Shown one piece after another: positions 55,560 to 63,810 of a stretch of 64,000 nt of DNA (positions are counted from its first letter, which is position 1; every line of letters begins with the position of its first letter). The notes beneath the pieces are model-generated. The model searched no databases. It was not told where the DNA came from and saw nothing but the letters and a program-made list of their open reading frames with translations. Both the position numbers and the translations under genes were made by a program. The DNA is from Blastopirellula sp. J2-11. Lineage in GTDB: Bacteria > Planctomycetota > Planctomycetia > Pirellulales > Pirellulaceae. The DNA lies in the NCBI RefSeq assembly GCF_024584705.1, contig NZ_CP097384.1, positions 2,790,001 through 2,854,000 of the forward strand, in the 5' to 3' direction.

Positions 55560-56246
55560 ATGGCGGAACAAGAGTACATCTCGAGCAGCGCCGAACAGGT
55601 CAAACAGCCCGCTAGCGATCCCTATTGGACGCAAGAAGTGGTGCCGTCGGACATTGTGTTGCTTGATCTGTTGCGAAATGTTCCCCACATGACGATTGCG
55701 GTGCTCGCCGGCGAGCTGGAAGTGACCGCAACGGCGGTGCGTCAACGGTTAAATCGTTTGATGGCACAGGGTTACGTCGAGAGATTTGCGGAGAAGTCTG
55801 GTCGCGGTCGCCCGATCCACCATTATCGCTTGTCGGAAAAGGGAAAGCGAAAAGGTGGGGGTAACTTTGCCGATCTGGCGGTCGCTCTCTGGCAAGAGGT
55901 CCGATCGATTAAGGATCCTGCCGTCCGTCGTGGTTTGCTGCAGCGGATTTCGGAGCGATTGGTCGCCCAGTATGCGGAAGAGTTGGAAGGGATCGAGCTG
56001 GACGAGAAGCTGCGAAAGATCGCCGAGATCTTTGGTGAGCGTCGCATCCCCATCCAGATCGAACAGCAAGAGGGAGAACTTCCCGTGCTGAACGTGATGG
56101 CCTGCCCCTATCCGGGACTTGCCGAACTGGATCAATCCATTTGTGCAATGGAGAAGATCATGTTTAGCGAGATGCTGGGTAGCGATGTGCGGCTTGGTAA
56201 ATGTCGCCTGAACGGCGAGAGTTGTTGTTCGTTCGAGTTGTCGTAA
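55560..56246 (+). CDS. SufR-like Fe-S cluster regulator
   Basis: 228 residues from ATG 55560 (GAGGA about 9 bases upstream). Winged helix: MTIAVLAGELEVTATAVRQRLNRLMAQGYVERF, wing GRGRPIHHYRLSEKGKR. The C-terminal part has CPYPGLAELDQSIC (C-x12-C, as in SufR), then a third Cys 19 residues later and a CC pair six after that, suited to hold a cluster. Known SufR repressors sense cluster status and control the suf operon; the suf genes begin 750 bases downstream on the same strand. Spacing of the later cysteines differs from cyanobacterial SufR. Confidence 0.85.
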   Translation: MAEQEYISSSAEQVKQPASDPYWTQEVVPSDIVLLDLLRNVPHMTIAVLAGELEVTATAVRQRLNRLMAQGYVERFAEKSGRGRPIHHYRLSEKGKRKGGGNFADLAVALWQEVRSIKDPAVRRGLLQRISERLVAQYAEELEGIELDEKLRKIAEIFGERRIPIQIEQQEGELPVLNVMACPYPGLAELDQSICAMEKIMFSEMLGSDVRLGKCRLNGESCCSFELS

Positions 56247-56323
56247 GCGGCCCCTAAAACGTGTAGGATGTTCGCGTTATCCGCAGCGGCGGATTCGCTT
56301 GGTCCTGCAGACGGAGCTTGGTG

Positions 56324-56920
56324 ATGACGAAACCTTGGATTGAAGGTCGGTTTGAAGAAAACGTCGTATTCACGACGTTGGAACAAGCGATCAACTGGGC
56401 GCAGCAATCCAGCATTTGGCCGATGACGTTCGGTCTGGCTTGTTGTGCGATCGAGATGATGGCGGCCGGCGCCAGTCGTTACGATTTGGATCGGTTTGGG
56501 GCGGGCGCATTTCGCGCGACTCCGCGGCAAGCGGACCTGATGATCGTCGCCGGGACCGTGACTTACAAAATGGCGAGCCGAGTTCGTCGCCTTTACAACA
56601 TGATGCCCGATCCGAAGTATGTCATTGCGATGGGCGCTTGCACCGTCGGCGGCGGCCCTTACTTCAAGTATGGCTATCACGTCGTGAAGGGTGTCGACCT
56701 GGTCGTGCCGGTCGACGTGTATGTGCCTGGATGTCCGCCGCGGCCCGAAGCGTTGCTGGAAGGGCTGATGCGAATCCAGGACAAGATCAAGGGAAAACGA
56801 ATCAACAAGCGAAACGGCGTACGCGTCGAAGACGAGTTGCCGATTCCGCATCACAGCGGTTGGGTCGACGCCCCGGGGGGCGACGCTCCATTAACAGATC
56901 ATCAAAAAATTACGGGCTAA
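56324..56920 (+). CDS. nuoB: NADH-quinone oxidoreductase subunit B (NuoB)
   Basis: 198-residue complex I subunit carrying cluster N2. The four ligands are present: adjacent cysteines 40-41 in [11 protein letters not shown], Cys106 in [12 protein letters not shown], and Cys137 in [21 protein letters not shown]. The C-terminus is somewhat extended and hydrophilic ([19 protein letters not shown]). ATG 56324 has GGAG seven bases upstream. No other nuo gene is in the window: the neighbours are the SufR-like gene and sufC, both on the same strand. A related [NiFe]-hydrogenase small subunit is excluded by the cysteine pattern. Confidence 0.93.
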   Translation: MTKPWIEGRFEENVVFTTLEQAINWAQQSSIWPMTFGLACCAIEMMAAGASRYDLDRFGAGAFRATPRQADLMIVAGTVTYKMASRVRRLYNMMPDPKYVIAMGACTVGGGPYFKYGYHVVKGVDLVVPVDVYVPGCPPRPEALLEGLMRIQDKIKGKRINKRNGVRVEDELPIPHHSGWVDAPGGDAPLTDHQKITG

Positions 56921-56990
56921 GTTGGACCGGTTCCAACTTCGTTTAGTTCGATGCTTCGCCGCTCGGTATTAAAGAGTGTGGTGAAGCGCT

Positions 56991-57833
56991 ATGGGATTGA
57001 TTGAGACGAGCATGACCGACGTTTTAAAGATTGAAAACCTGCATGTCGCCGTAGAAGGCAAGCCGATTCTCACCGGCGTCAACTTAACGATTCGCCGTGG
57101 CGAGACGCACGCGCTGATGGGACCGAATGGTTCCGGTAAGAGCACGCTCGGTTACGCGATTATGGGGCACCCCAAGTACGAAGTGACCGATGGCGCGATC
57201 TGGCTGAATGACGAGAACGTGTTGGAGATGGCCGCTGACGAACGTGCCCGAGTTGGGTTGTTCATGGCCTTTCAGCGCCCGATGTCGATTCCCGGCGTTA
57301 AGCTGGCCGACTTCCTGCGTCATGCGACGACCAATGTTCGCAATCCCGAACGTAAAGAGGGTGAAGAACTGATTCCGATGCGGGAATTCCGTCAGGAAAT
57401 GAAGTCGAAGATGCAACAATTGCAGATGGATCTCGACTTCGCTCGCCGTTATGTCAACGACGGCTTCTCTGGCGGCGAAATGAAGCGTGCCGAGATCCTG
57501 CAGTTGGCGATGCTGCAACCGAAGTTCGCCATCCTGGACGAAACCGATAGCGGTCTTGACGCCGATGCGGTTCGTTTGGCGAGTCAAAGTATCGCCGAGA
57601 TCGGCGGCGCCGAGATGGGGCTTTTGATCATTACGCACCATGACAAGCTGCTGGAACACAATCCGCCGGATTTCGCCCACGTGATGTTGGGGGGGCGGAT
57701 TGTGGAAACCGGCGGCGTCGAACTGGCGAAAGAATTGCATTCGTCCGGTTACGATCGGATTCGCAACGCCTATCCGGACGCGGCCGCGATCGAACAAGTC
57801 ATGAATGAAGAAGAGACGCAAGTCGCCGGGTAA
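56991..57833 (+). CDS. sufC: Fe-S assembly ATPase SufC
   Basis: ABC-type ATPase of the SufBCD scaffold. 280 residues from 56991; the ATG at 57012 (MTDVLKIENLHVAVEGKPIL) gives the usual N-terminus and may be the true start. Walker A GPNGSGKST, the SufC-type LFMAFQRPMSIPGVKLADFL, signature FSGGEMKRAEILQ, Walker B FAILDETDSGLD, and the switch histidine in LIITHHDKLL. Followed 67 bases later by sufB. A small hairpin ACGAAACG/CGTTTCGT overlaps its stop (57833-57853). Confidence 0.95.
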   Translation: MGLIETSMTDVLKIENLHVAVEGKPILTGVNLTIRRGETHALMGPNGSGKSTLGYAIMGHPKYEVTDGAIWLNDENVLEMAADERARVGLFMAFQRPMSIPGVKLADFLRHATTNVRNPERKEGEELIPMREFRQEMKSKMQQLQMDLDFARRYVNDGFSGGEMKRAEILQLAMLQPKFAILDETDSGLDADAVRLASQSIAEIGGAEMGLLIITHHDKLLEHNPPDFAHVMLGGRIVETGGVELAKELHSSGYDRIRNAYPDAAAIEQVMNEEETQVAG

Positions 57834-57900
57834 CGAAACGTATTTCGTTTCGTCAGCACGTAGCGACTTCGACCTCCAGAAAAAGAAATAGAGCAAGAAA

Positions 57901-59316
57901 ATGGCGACTGATATTACGACAGACGCGCTCGAATCTCCGGTCGGCGAGATCAATAAATATGACTTCCGCACCGAAACCACCGGCATTTTCAAGGCCCGCA
58001 AAGGGGTCGACGCCGAAGTGGTCAATCAGATCTCGGACATCAAGAACGAGCCTGATTGGATGCGCAAGTTCCGGTTGGACTCGCTGGAGATCTTCAACGC
58101 GAAGCCGATGCCCAAATGGGGCGGCGACATCGCGATTGATTTCCAAGACATCTTTTACTACCTGAAGCCGACCGATGGTCAGGGTCACACCTGGGACGAC
58201 GTCCCGGCTGAGATCAAAGATACGTTTGAGCGGCTCGGGATTCCGGAAGCGGAACGCAAGTACCTCTCTGGGGTCAAGGCGCAGTTCGAGAGCGAAGTGG
58301 TCTACGGTTCGTTGCAGGAAGATCTCGCCAAAAAGGGCGTGCTCTTCACCGACACCGATACGGCCGTTCGCGAACATCCCGAATTGCTGCGGGAATACTT
58401 CGGCAAAGTCATCGCGCCGGACGACAACAAGTTCGCCGCGCTCAACTCGGCCGTTTGGTCCGGCGGATCGTTTATCTACATTCCGAAAGGAGTGAAGATT
58501 GACTTCCCGCTGCAGGCCTACTTCCGGATCAACGCCGAAAGCATGGGGCAGTTCGAGCGAACGCTGATCATCGTGGACGAAGGCGCCCAGGTCCACTACG
58601 TCGAAGGGTGCACCGCCCCGATGTATACGACCGAAAGCTTGCACTCGGCCGTGGTCGAAGTGGTTTGCAAGAAGGGGTCGCGTTGTCGTTACTCGACGAT
58701 TCAGAACTGGGCCAACAATATTTACAACCTGGTGACCAAGCGGGCCCTCGCTTATCGCGACGCGACCATGGAATGGGTCGACGGCAACTTGGGAAGTCAC
58801 CTGACGATGAAATATCCGGCCGTTTACATGATGGAGCCGGGCGCTCGCGGCGAGATTTTGTCGATCGCGTTTTCGGGCAAGGGACAGCATCAAGACACCG
58901 GCGCCAAACTGGTGCACTGTGCTCCCAACACCACCGGACAGATCGTGTCGAAATCGATCTCGAAGGATGGGGGACGCGGCAGTTATCGCGGTTTGGTCAA
59001 AGTGGAGGAAGGCGCTACCGGCTCGAAGTCGAGCGTCGTCTGCGATGCTTTGATTCTCGACCCGAAAAGCCGTAGCGACACCTATCCCTACATCGAAATC
59101 GCCGAGCCCGACGTTTCGATCGGTCACGAAGCGAGCGTTTCCCGCATCGGTGAAGAGCAACTCTTCTATCTCATGAGCCGCGGTTTGTCTGAGTCGGAAG
59201 CGAGCACGATGATCGTCAACGGCTTTATCGAGCCGCTAGTCAAGGAACTGCCGATGGAATACGCCGTCGAGTTGAATCGCTTGATTGAATTGCAAATGGA
59301 AGGTTCGGTCGGTTAG
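57901..59316 (+). CDS. sufB: Fe-S assembly scaffold SufB
   Basis: 471-residue core of the SufBCD scaffold on which clusters are built. Start [15 protein letters not shown]. Family motifs: [96 protein letters not shown] (candidate ligand cysteine), and [27 protein letters not shown] terminator-like hairpin lies between this gene and sufD. Confidence 0.96.
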   Translation: MATDITTDALESPVGEINKYDFRTETTGIFKARKGVDAEVVNQISDIKNEPDWMRKFRLDSLEIFNAKPMPKWGGDIAIDFQDIFYYLKPTDGQGHTWDDVPAEIKDTFERLGIPEAERKYLSGVKAQFESEVVYGSLQEDLAKKGVLFTDTDTAVREHPELLREYFGKVIAPDDNKFAALNSAVWSGGSFIYIPKGVKIDFPLQAYFRINAESMGQFERTLIIVDEGAQVHYVEGCTAPMYTTESLHSAVVEVVCKKGSRCRYSTIQNWANNIYNLVTKRALAYRDATMEWVDGNLGSHLTMKYPAVYMMEPGARGEILSIAFSGKGQHQDTGAKLVHCAPNTTGQIVSKSISKDGGRGSYRGLVKVEEGATGSKSSVVCDALILDPKSRSDTYPYIEIAEPDVSIGHEASVSRIGEEQLFYLMSRGLSESEASTMIVNGFIEPLVKELPMEYAVELNRLIELQMEGSVG

Positions 59317-59342
59317 TCCGAATCGTTCCACCCCTATAATTG

Positions 59343-59390
59343 CAGTTCGGCCGGGCCCGCTGCCCTGGGTCCGGCCGAAACTGTTTTCTT
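59343..59390 (+). terminator. Internal hairpin between sufB and sufD
   Basis: CAGTTCGGCCGGGCCC and GGGTCCGGCCGAAACTG form a long near-perfect stem (one bulge and one mismatch) around GCTGCCCT, followed by TTTTCTT. It resembles an intrinsic terminator but lies inside the suf gene run, so partial termination or RNA processing is likely. Confidence 0.65.
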
Positions 59391-59416
59391 ACTGAGACAC
59401 TTCCGCCAATAGAGTT

Positions 59417-60742
59417 ATGCCGATGGGCGTTACTGCCGTGACTGATACCGCCAAATTCAGCGCCTCCGCGTTGGACGAATTGATCGCCAAACGACAAGAG
59501 CCAGATTGGCTGGTCGATCTTCGCCGCGCCGCGTTCGAAACCTTTTGCGAAAAAGCGTTGCCTTCGCGCAAGGAAGAAGAGTGGATGCGGACCGATATCC
59601 GCACGTTCCACCTTGATAAATTTGACCCGCCGGCCGAACTGACCGAAGTCCCGGCCGATCTGCCGACCGGTCTGCTGACCGAAGGGGTCGATCTCGGCGG
59701 TCGTCTGGTTGCTTATAACAGCCGGACCGTCTCTTCCGAGCTTTCCGAAGAACTAAAAGCGCAAGGAGTCATCTTCGGCAGTTTTTCCGAAGTGTTGGCA
59801 TCGCATCCCGAGATCGTGCGTAAGCATTTCGCCCAGGCGGTCGATCCGCACTTCGACAAGTTCTCGGCGATGCACGCCGCGTTCTTCACCACGGGACAAG
59901 TTTTGTACGTTCCGCGCGGCGTGGTGGTGAAAAAGCCGTTGCACGCGTTGTCGTTGCTGGGCGCAGGCGGCGTCGATCTGGGGCACACATTGGTGATCTT
60001 GGAAGAAGGCGCCGAAGCGACCATGCTGAACGAGACGGCCAGCATCGATGAAGCCGCACCGGGGCTCCACTGCGGAGCGATCGAACTGTTCGTTCACCCG
60101 CGAGCTCGCCTTCGCTATATCAATTTGCAAAACTGGGGACGCGGCGTTTGGCACTTCGCCCATCAAAAGGGGGTCGTGGAACGCGACGCCCACATCCAGT
60201 GGACGATCGGCGCGCTCGGCAGCAAGCTGTCGAAGGTCAATCAGCATGTCGCGTTGGCCGGCGTCGGCGCCGAGAGTGAAGTGAACGGCGTGATGTTCAC
60301 CGAAGGTCGTCAGCATCTGTCGTATCACACGCTGCAGCATCACGAAGCCCCCAATTGCCGCAGCAACTTTCTGTACAAGACGGCCCTGCAAGATCGCTCG
60401 CGCACCGTGTGGCGCGGCATGATCAAGGTCGACAAAGACGCGCAAAAGACCGACGGCTATCAACGGAACGACAACCTGTTGTTGACCGAGCATTGCCGCG
60501 CGGACTCGATTCCTGGGTTGGAGATCGAAGCGGACGACGTTCGTTGCACGCATGGCGCGACGATCGGCCGTGTCGACGAAGAACAAATTTTTTACGCCCA
60601 ATGCCGCGGCTTTACGCGGAAAGAAGCGATTCGTGCGATCGTAATCGGTTTCTTCCAACAGGTCTTTGACCGGATTCCGGTCGAAAGCGTGCGGGAAGCT
60701 TTGGGCAAAGCGATCGCGACGCGCGTTCGCGAGTACGAATAA
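59417..60742 (+). CDS. sufD: Fe-S assembly scaffold SufD
   Basis: 441 residues, partner of SufB. Start at 59417 or 59423. Motifs: LPSRKEEEWMRTDIRTF near the N-terminus, YVPRGVVVKKPLHALSLL, LVILEEGAEATMLNETAS, LQNWGRGVWHFAHQKG, and CTHGATIGRVDEEQIFYAQCRG near residue 375, with the histidine used in cluster assembly. Ends ATRVREYE. The Rieske gene starts 28 bases later. Confidence 0.95.
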   Translation: MPMGVTAVTDTAKFSASALDELIAKRQEPDWLVDLRRAAFETFCEKALPSRKEEEWMRTDIRTFHLDKFDPPAELTEVPADLPTGLLTEGVDLGGRLVAYNSRTVSSELSEELKAQGVIFGSFSEVLASHPEIVRKHFAQAVDPHFDKFSAMHAAFFTTGQVLYVPRGVVVKKPLHALSLLGAGGVDLGHTLVILEEGAEATMLNETASIDEAAPGLHCGAIELFVHPRARLRYINLQNWGRGVWHFAHQKGVVERDAHIQWTIGALGSKLSKVNQHVALAGVGAESEVNGVMFTEGRQHLSYHTLQHHEAPNCRSNFLYKTALQDRSRTVWRGMIKVDKDAQKTDGYQRNDNLLLTEHCRADSIPGLEIEADDVRCTHGATIGRVDEEQIFYAQCRGFTRKEAIRAIVIGFFQQVFDRIPVESVREALGKAIATRVREYE

Positions 60743-60770
60743 AAACGCGGCTAGAAAGCATAAAGAATAC

Positions 60771-61085
60771 ATGGCTGAATTTGTACGTGTCGCGTCGGTG
60801 GATGCGATTGCGGATCCTGGCAAAAGCGTTTTTGAAGTCGACGATCAAGTCGTGGTGGTGTTTCATGTCGATGGGCAATTCTCTTGCCTGGATGATGTTT
60901 GCACGCACGACGATGGGCCCCTCGGCGAAGGCCGTTTGGAAGGGGGTACGATCGCCTGTCCGCGGCATGGAGCCAAGTTTGATATTCGCACCGGTGCGGC
61001 GCTCTCGATGCCCGCCACGCGAGCGACGGTTTGTCACGAAGTCAAAGTAGAAGACGGCGCCGTTTGGGTTCGGCTTCGCAGTTAG
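60771..61085 (+). CDS. Small Rieske-type ferredoxin in the suf operon
   Basis: 104 residues, MAEFVRVASVDAIADPGKSV. Full [2Fe-2S] Rieske ligand set: Cys44-x-His46 in CTHDDGPL and Cys63-x2-His66 in CPRHGAKFD, matching NirD/BphA3-like ferredoxins. It has no signal peptide, so is cytoplasmic. It probably supplies electrons to, or is an early client of, the Suf system; its place between sufD and the sufT-like gene is common in actinobacteria and planctomycetes. Confidence 0.92.
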   Translation: MAEFVRVASVDAIADPGKSVFEVDDQVVVVFHVDGQFSCLDDVCTHDDGPLGEGRLEGGTIACPRHGAKFDIRTGAALSMPATRATVCHEVKVEDGAVWVRLRS

Positions 61086-61102
61086 TAGGGAGAATCAGTT
61101 CA

Positions 61103-61423
61103 ATGGCGATTAGCGAAGATTCCGTACGCGAAGAAATCAAGAAAGTGATCGACCCCGAGTTGTTCGTCAACATCGTCGATCTCGGTCTGGTTTACGTCAT
61201 CGATGTCCAACCGGCCGACGAACCAGAAATGTCGAACGTCTTGATCGAAATGACGATGACCAGCCCGGCCTGTCCCGCTGGCCCGCAACTGATTGGACAA
61301 ACCAAGCAGTTTGTCGGTCAGATCGAAGGCGTCAAAGAGGTCGAAGTGAAGATCGTCATGGAACCGCCGTGGACGCCGGATCGCATGACGGAAGACGCGC
61401 GAGATCAGCTCGGCATCTTTTAG
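61103..61423 (+). CDS. SufT-like MIP18-family (DUF59) Fe-S assembly factor
   Basis: 106 residues from ATG 61103 (AGGGAG upstream; the longer frame overlaps the Rieske gene). MIP18 motifs: REEIKKVIDPELFVNIVDLGLVY, MTMTSPACPAGPQLIGQ with the conserved Cys, and VKIVMEPPWTPDRMTEDAR. SufT proteins help deliver clusters to client proteins; PaaD is the alternative in this family, but the suf context makes the maturation role likely. Last gene of the suf run. Confidence 0.9.
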   Translation: MAISEDSVREEIKKVIDPELFVNIVDLGLVYVIDVQPADEPEMSNVLIEMTMTSPACPAGPQLIGQTKQFVGQIEGVKEVEVKIVMEPPWTPDRMTEDARDQLGIF

Positions 61424-61481
61424 AAAACGGGCCAGATAATTGTCTCGTCACGCGAGCATTTTCGGGCGTCATGTTTTTATT

Positions 61482-61569
61482 AGCCGTAGTGCGTTAGCAC
61501 CGGTTTCTGATGAGAACTCATTTGCGAAAGACAATTGGTGACAGAAACCGCGGCTAACGCCGTGCGGCT
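61482..61569. repeat. AGCCGTAGTGCG inverted-repeat element
   Basis: Left arm AGCCGTAGTGCGTTAGCACC then GGTTTCTG; right arm CAGAAACC, then GCGGCTAACGCCGTGCGGCT. Imperfect pairing over about 28 bases each side of a 32-base centre. Only one copy in the window. Confidence 0.65.
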
Positions 61570-61605
61570 GATTTCGTGGAAGCCGAAAATAGCGGTTTGA
61601 CAGAA

Positions 61606-61701
61606 CACTAGCCCGTTGCGCCAGCGAGGGAATGCGGGTCGCCACTTCAAGCCGTGTTGGCGTCGCCAGCCGCATTCCCTCGCTGGCGCAACGGGCTAGT
61701 G
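61606..61701. repeat. GCGAGGGAA hairpin element, copy 2 (perfect 32-base arms)
   Basis: 96 bases. Arms CACTAGCCCGTTGCGCCAGC-GAGGGAATGCGG and its exact complement enclose GTCGCCACTTCAAGCCGTGT. The exact match over 32 bases means recent spread or strong selection for pairing. Confidence 0.85.
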
Positions 61702-61789
61702 TCGAATCGATTCGGATTTCGATCTCCGTCATTCCTTTGCGACCGTATTTCCCTCGCTCACGCTCTTGGGCTACGAAGAGGTTCGCACC

Positions 61790-62770
61790 GTGAAACGCGT
61801 CTTCGTTTACGAGTTCATCACCGGCGGCGGGCTTTTCTGCTTACCCAACGCGCCCTCACCTTCCGGTTCTCTCTTGGAAGAGGGAGCTTTGATGCGGTCG
61901 GCGGTTGTGGACGGACTGTTGGAAGCCGGCGTTTCTGTCTCATTGCTGCGAGACCAACGACTGCCGGCTGAAGGGAAGCCAGGGTGCGAAGAGGTGGTCG
62001 TTACCTCGTCGGCAAACGAACGAACCACGTTTGAGGCCGCCTGTGAACGCGCAGACGCCGTATTGGTGATCGCTCCCGAATTTGACTCTCTATTGCTGGA
62101 TCGCGTTCGCTGGGCCGAAGCGGGGGCGGCTCGCTTGATCAGTCCCGGTTCCGACTTGGTGGCAATCGCCGGCGATAAGTGGAAGACTTACCAATGCTGG
62201 CTTCGCGCCAGCGTGCCGACTCCGCCCACTTGGCTAGCGAAAGACTTCACGCTTGCAGACGATTGCGATCGTTACGTTCTCAAACCAAGGGATGGAGCAG
62301 GCTCACAAGATACTGATTTTTTAGATTCCGTCGAAAAATTGGCCGAACGTCCCGGGGCCATTGTTCAAACTTACTGTGATGGTTTGCCTGTCAGCACTGG
62401 CCTGTTGAGTGACGGAAATCAAATCGTTTCGCTTCCTCCAGCAATCCAGCAGATCGACTGTTATAAGGGATTTCAATATCGTGGAGGCTCTTGGCCCCTT
62501 ACTGGGGATCTGAAGGAGCGTGCAGAGACGTTGGCGCGACGCAGCGCTGCGGCTCTGCCACCTTTTCGGGGTTATATCGGCGTTGATATGATTCTGAACG
62601 CGATGGATGGCGGTGATTTCGCCATTGAGATCAATCCTCGCTTGACGACTTCCTATTTCGGATTGCGTCAGCTTTGTCGCGGCAACTTGTCAGCGGCGAT
62701 GTTGGCTTTCGCTCTGGGCGAACCAATCGAAATCGAATTTTCCAGCGAAGCGTATCAATTCAAACTTTGA
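61790..62770 (+). CDS. ATP-grasp protein, probable MfnD-like ligase (methanofuran-type cofactor)
   Basis: 326 residues from GTG 61790, with GAGG eight bases upstream; no ATG gives the full first strand KRVFVYEFITGGGLF. ATP-grasp features: DKWKTYQCWLRASVPTPPTW, YVLKPRDGAGSQDTDFL and the metal-binding end FAIEINPRLTTSYFGLRQL. MfnD of methanogens ligates glutamate to tyramine. Downstream genes resemble MfnF and MfnE, so the same pathway is inferred; the bacterial substrate may be tyrosine instead of tyramine. Confidence 0.8.
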   Translation: MKRVFVYEFITGGGLFCLPNAPSPSGSLLEEGALMRSAVVDGLLEAGVSVSLLRDQRLPAEGKPGCEEVVVTSSANERTTFEAACERADAVLVIAPEFDSLLLDRVRWAEAGAARLISPGSDLVAIAGDKWKTYQCWLRASVPTPPTWLAKDFTLADDCDRYVLKPRDGAGSQDTDFLDSVEKLAERPGAIVQTYCDGLPVSTGLLSDGNQIVSLPPAIQQIDCYKGFQYRGGSWPLTGDLKERAETLARRSAAALPPFRGYIGVDMILNAMDGGDFAIEINPRLTTSYFGLRQLCRGNLSAAMLAFALGEPIEIEFSSEAYQFKL

Positions 62771-62792
62771 CGACGTCTACGGTGATAAACTG

Positions 62793-63803
62793 ATGCCGGT
62801 ACTTGCTCTCGACGTTGGCGGAGCCAATATCAAACTCGCCAACGCTTCTGGCTACGCCGATTCGATGGAGTTTCCTCTTTGGAAACGTCGCGACGCGCTG
62901 CCTGAAATCCTGAAGGAAGTTCGCGAACATGCGCCCGTGTTCCAGCGGCTGGCGTTGACCATGACCGGCGAGTTGGCCGACTGTTTTGGCACCAAGCAGG
63001 AAGGGGTTCGTTTTATCCTCTCTTGCGTTCAGGACATTTTCAACGATGTTGAGATTCGGGTCTATCTAACCACCGGCGAACTAGCGTCGGTATCCAGCGC
63101 GGCGGAACGTCCGTTGGACGCGGCGGCTTCGAACTGGCACGCGCTGGGGCGCTACGCATGTCGTCACTTTCCGACCAAGGGAGATGGCGCGGTGATCGAT
63201 ATCGGTTCGACGACGACTGACTTTGTGCCGATTCGTGACGGCAAACTGCTCAACGTAGGGCGAACCGATCCGCAGCGGCTGCTCGCAGGCGAGTTAGTCT
63301 ATTCCGGCATCGAACGTACGCCGATCTGTGCGATGGCTCAAACCGTCCAACTACGCGGCGCCGATTGTCCGCTGGCGGCCGAATTGTTCGCGACTTCGCT
63401 CGACATCTTTTTGGTGATGGGGCTGATCGACGAAGCGACCGAGAATCATGAGACCGCCGATGGCCGACCGGCGACGCGCGAATTCGCCAAATCACGACTG
63501 GCCCGCATGGTTTGTGCCGACGCTGAAGAGCTGACCTGGACCGAAGTGAACGAGATGGCGCGTGAGTTATATCGCAAGCAGGTAAAGTTCGCGGCCGCTC
63601 GCTGGGAACGTGCGATGAGCGCCAAGAGTTTATCGCCTGAGTTGGTCGTCATCTCAGGGCATGGCGATTTTCTGGCGGAAGCGATCTTAGACGCCGCTGG
63701 GGTCACCTCGCAACGGATTTATCTTTCGGACTTGATTAACGATCGCGCCGCGCGCTGCGGTCCTGCGTTTGCGCTCGCGGTCTGGGCGGAAGAGAACTGG
63801 TAA
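62793..63803 (+). CDS. H4MPT-linked C1-pathway ASKHA protein, MfnF-like
   Basis: 336 residues of the hydantoinase/oxoprolinase-like ASKHA fold: phosphate-1 loop LALDVGGANIKLANAS, LALTMTGELADCF, phosphate-2 loop GAVIDIGSTTTDFVPIRDGK, and adenosine-binding VVISGHGDFLAEAILDAAG. These match the family linked to H4MPT C1 transfer, which includes MfnF, the enzyme joining the furan and tyramine moieties of methanofuran. Starts 22 bases after the ATP-grasp gene and ends 7 bases before the kinase gene: a tight operon. Confidence 0.85.
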   Translation: MPVLALDVGGANIKLANASGYADSMEFPLWKRRDALPEILKEVREHAPVFQRLALTMTGELADCFGTKQEGVRFILSCVQDIFNDVEIRVYLTTGELASVSSAAERPLDAAASNWHALGRYACRHFPTKGDGAVIDIGSTTTDFVPIRDGKLLNVGRTDPQRLLAGELVYSGIERTPICAMAQTVQLRGADCPLAAELFATSLDIFLVMGLIDEATENHETADGRPATREFAKSRLARMVCADAEELTWTEVNEMARELYRKQVKFAAARWERAMSAKSLSPELVVISGHGDFLAEAILDAAGVTSQRIYLSDLINDRAARCGPAFALAVWAEENW

Positions 63804-63810
63804 CGCGGCT

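Larger units (their letters stand above)
61424..61789. other. Gap filled by two hairpin elements
   Basis: 366 bases between the suf operon and the ATP-grasp gene. No gene. It holds the AGCCGTAGTGCG element (61482-61569), a complete GCGAGGGAA element (61606-61701) and a lone right arm of the same family (61737-61780, GTATTTCCCTCGCTCACGCT then GGGCTACGAAGAGG). Confidence 0.7.

Noticed and set aside
56921-56937. SufR box at GTTGGA/TCCAAC after nuoB
   Set aside because: The half-site order is GTTG...CAAC, opposite to the known CAAC-N6-GTTG box; a weak terminator is as likely.
57853-59160. 435-residue open frame antisense to sufB
   Set aside because: SufB on the plus strand is certain, and the antisense product has no recognisable motif.
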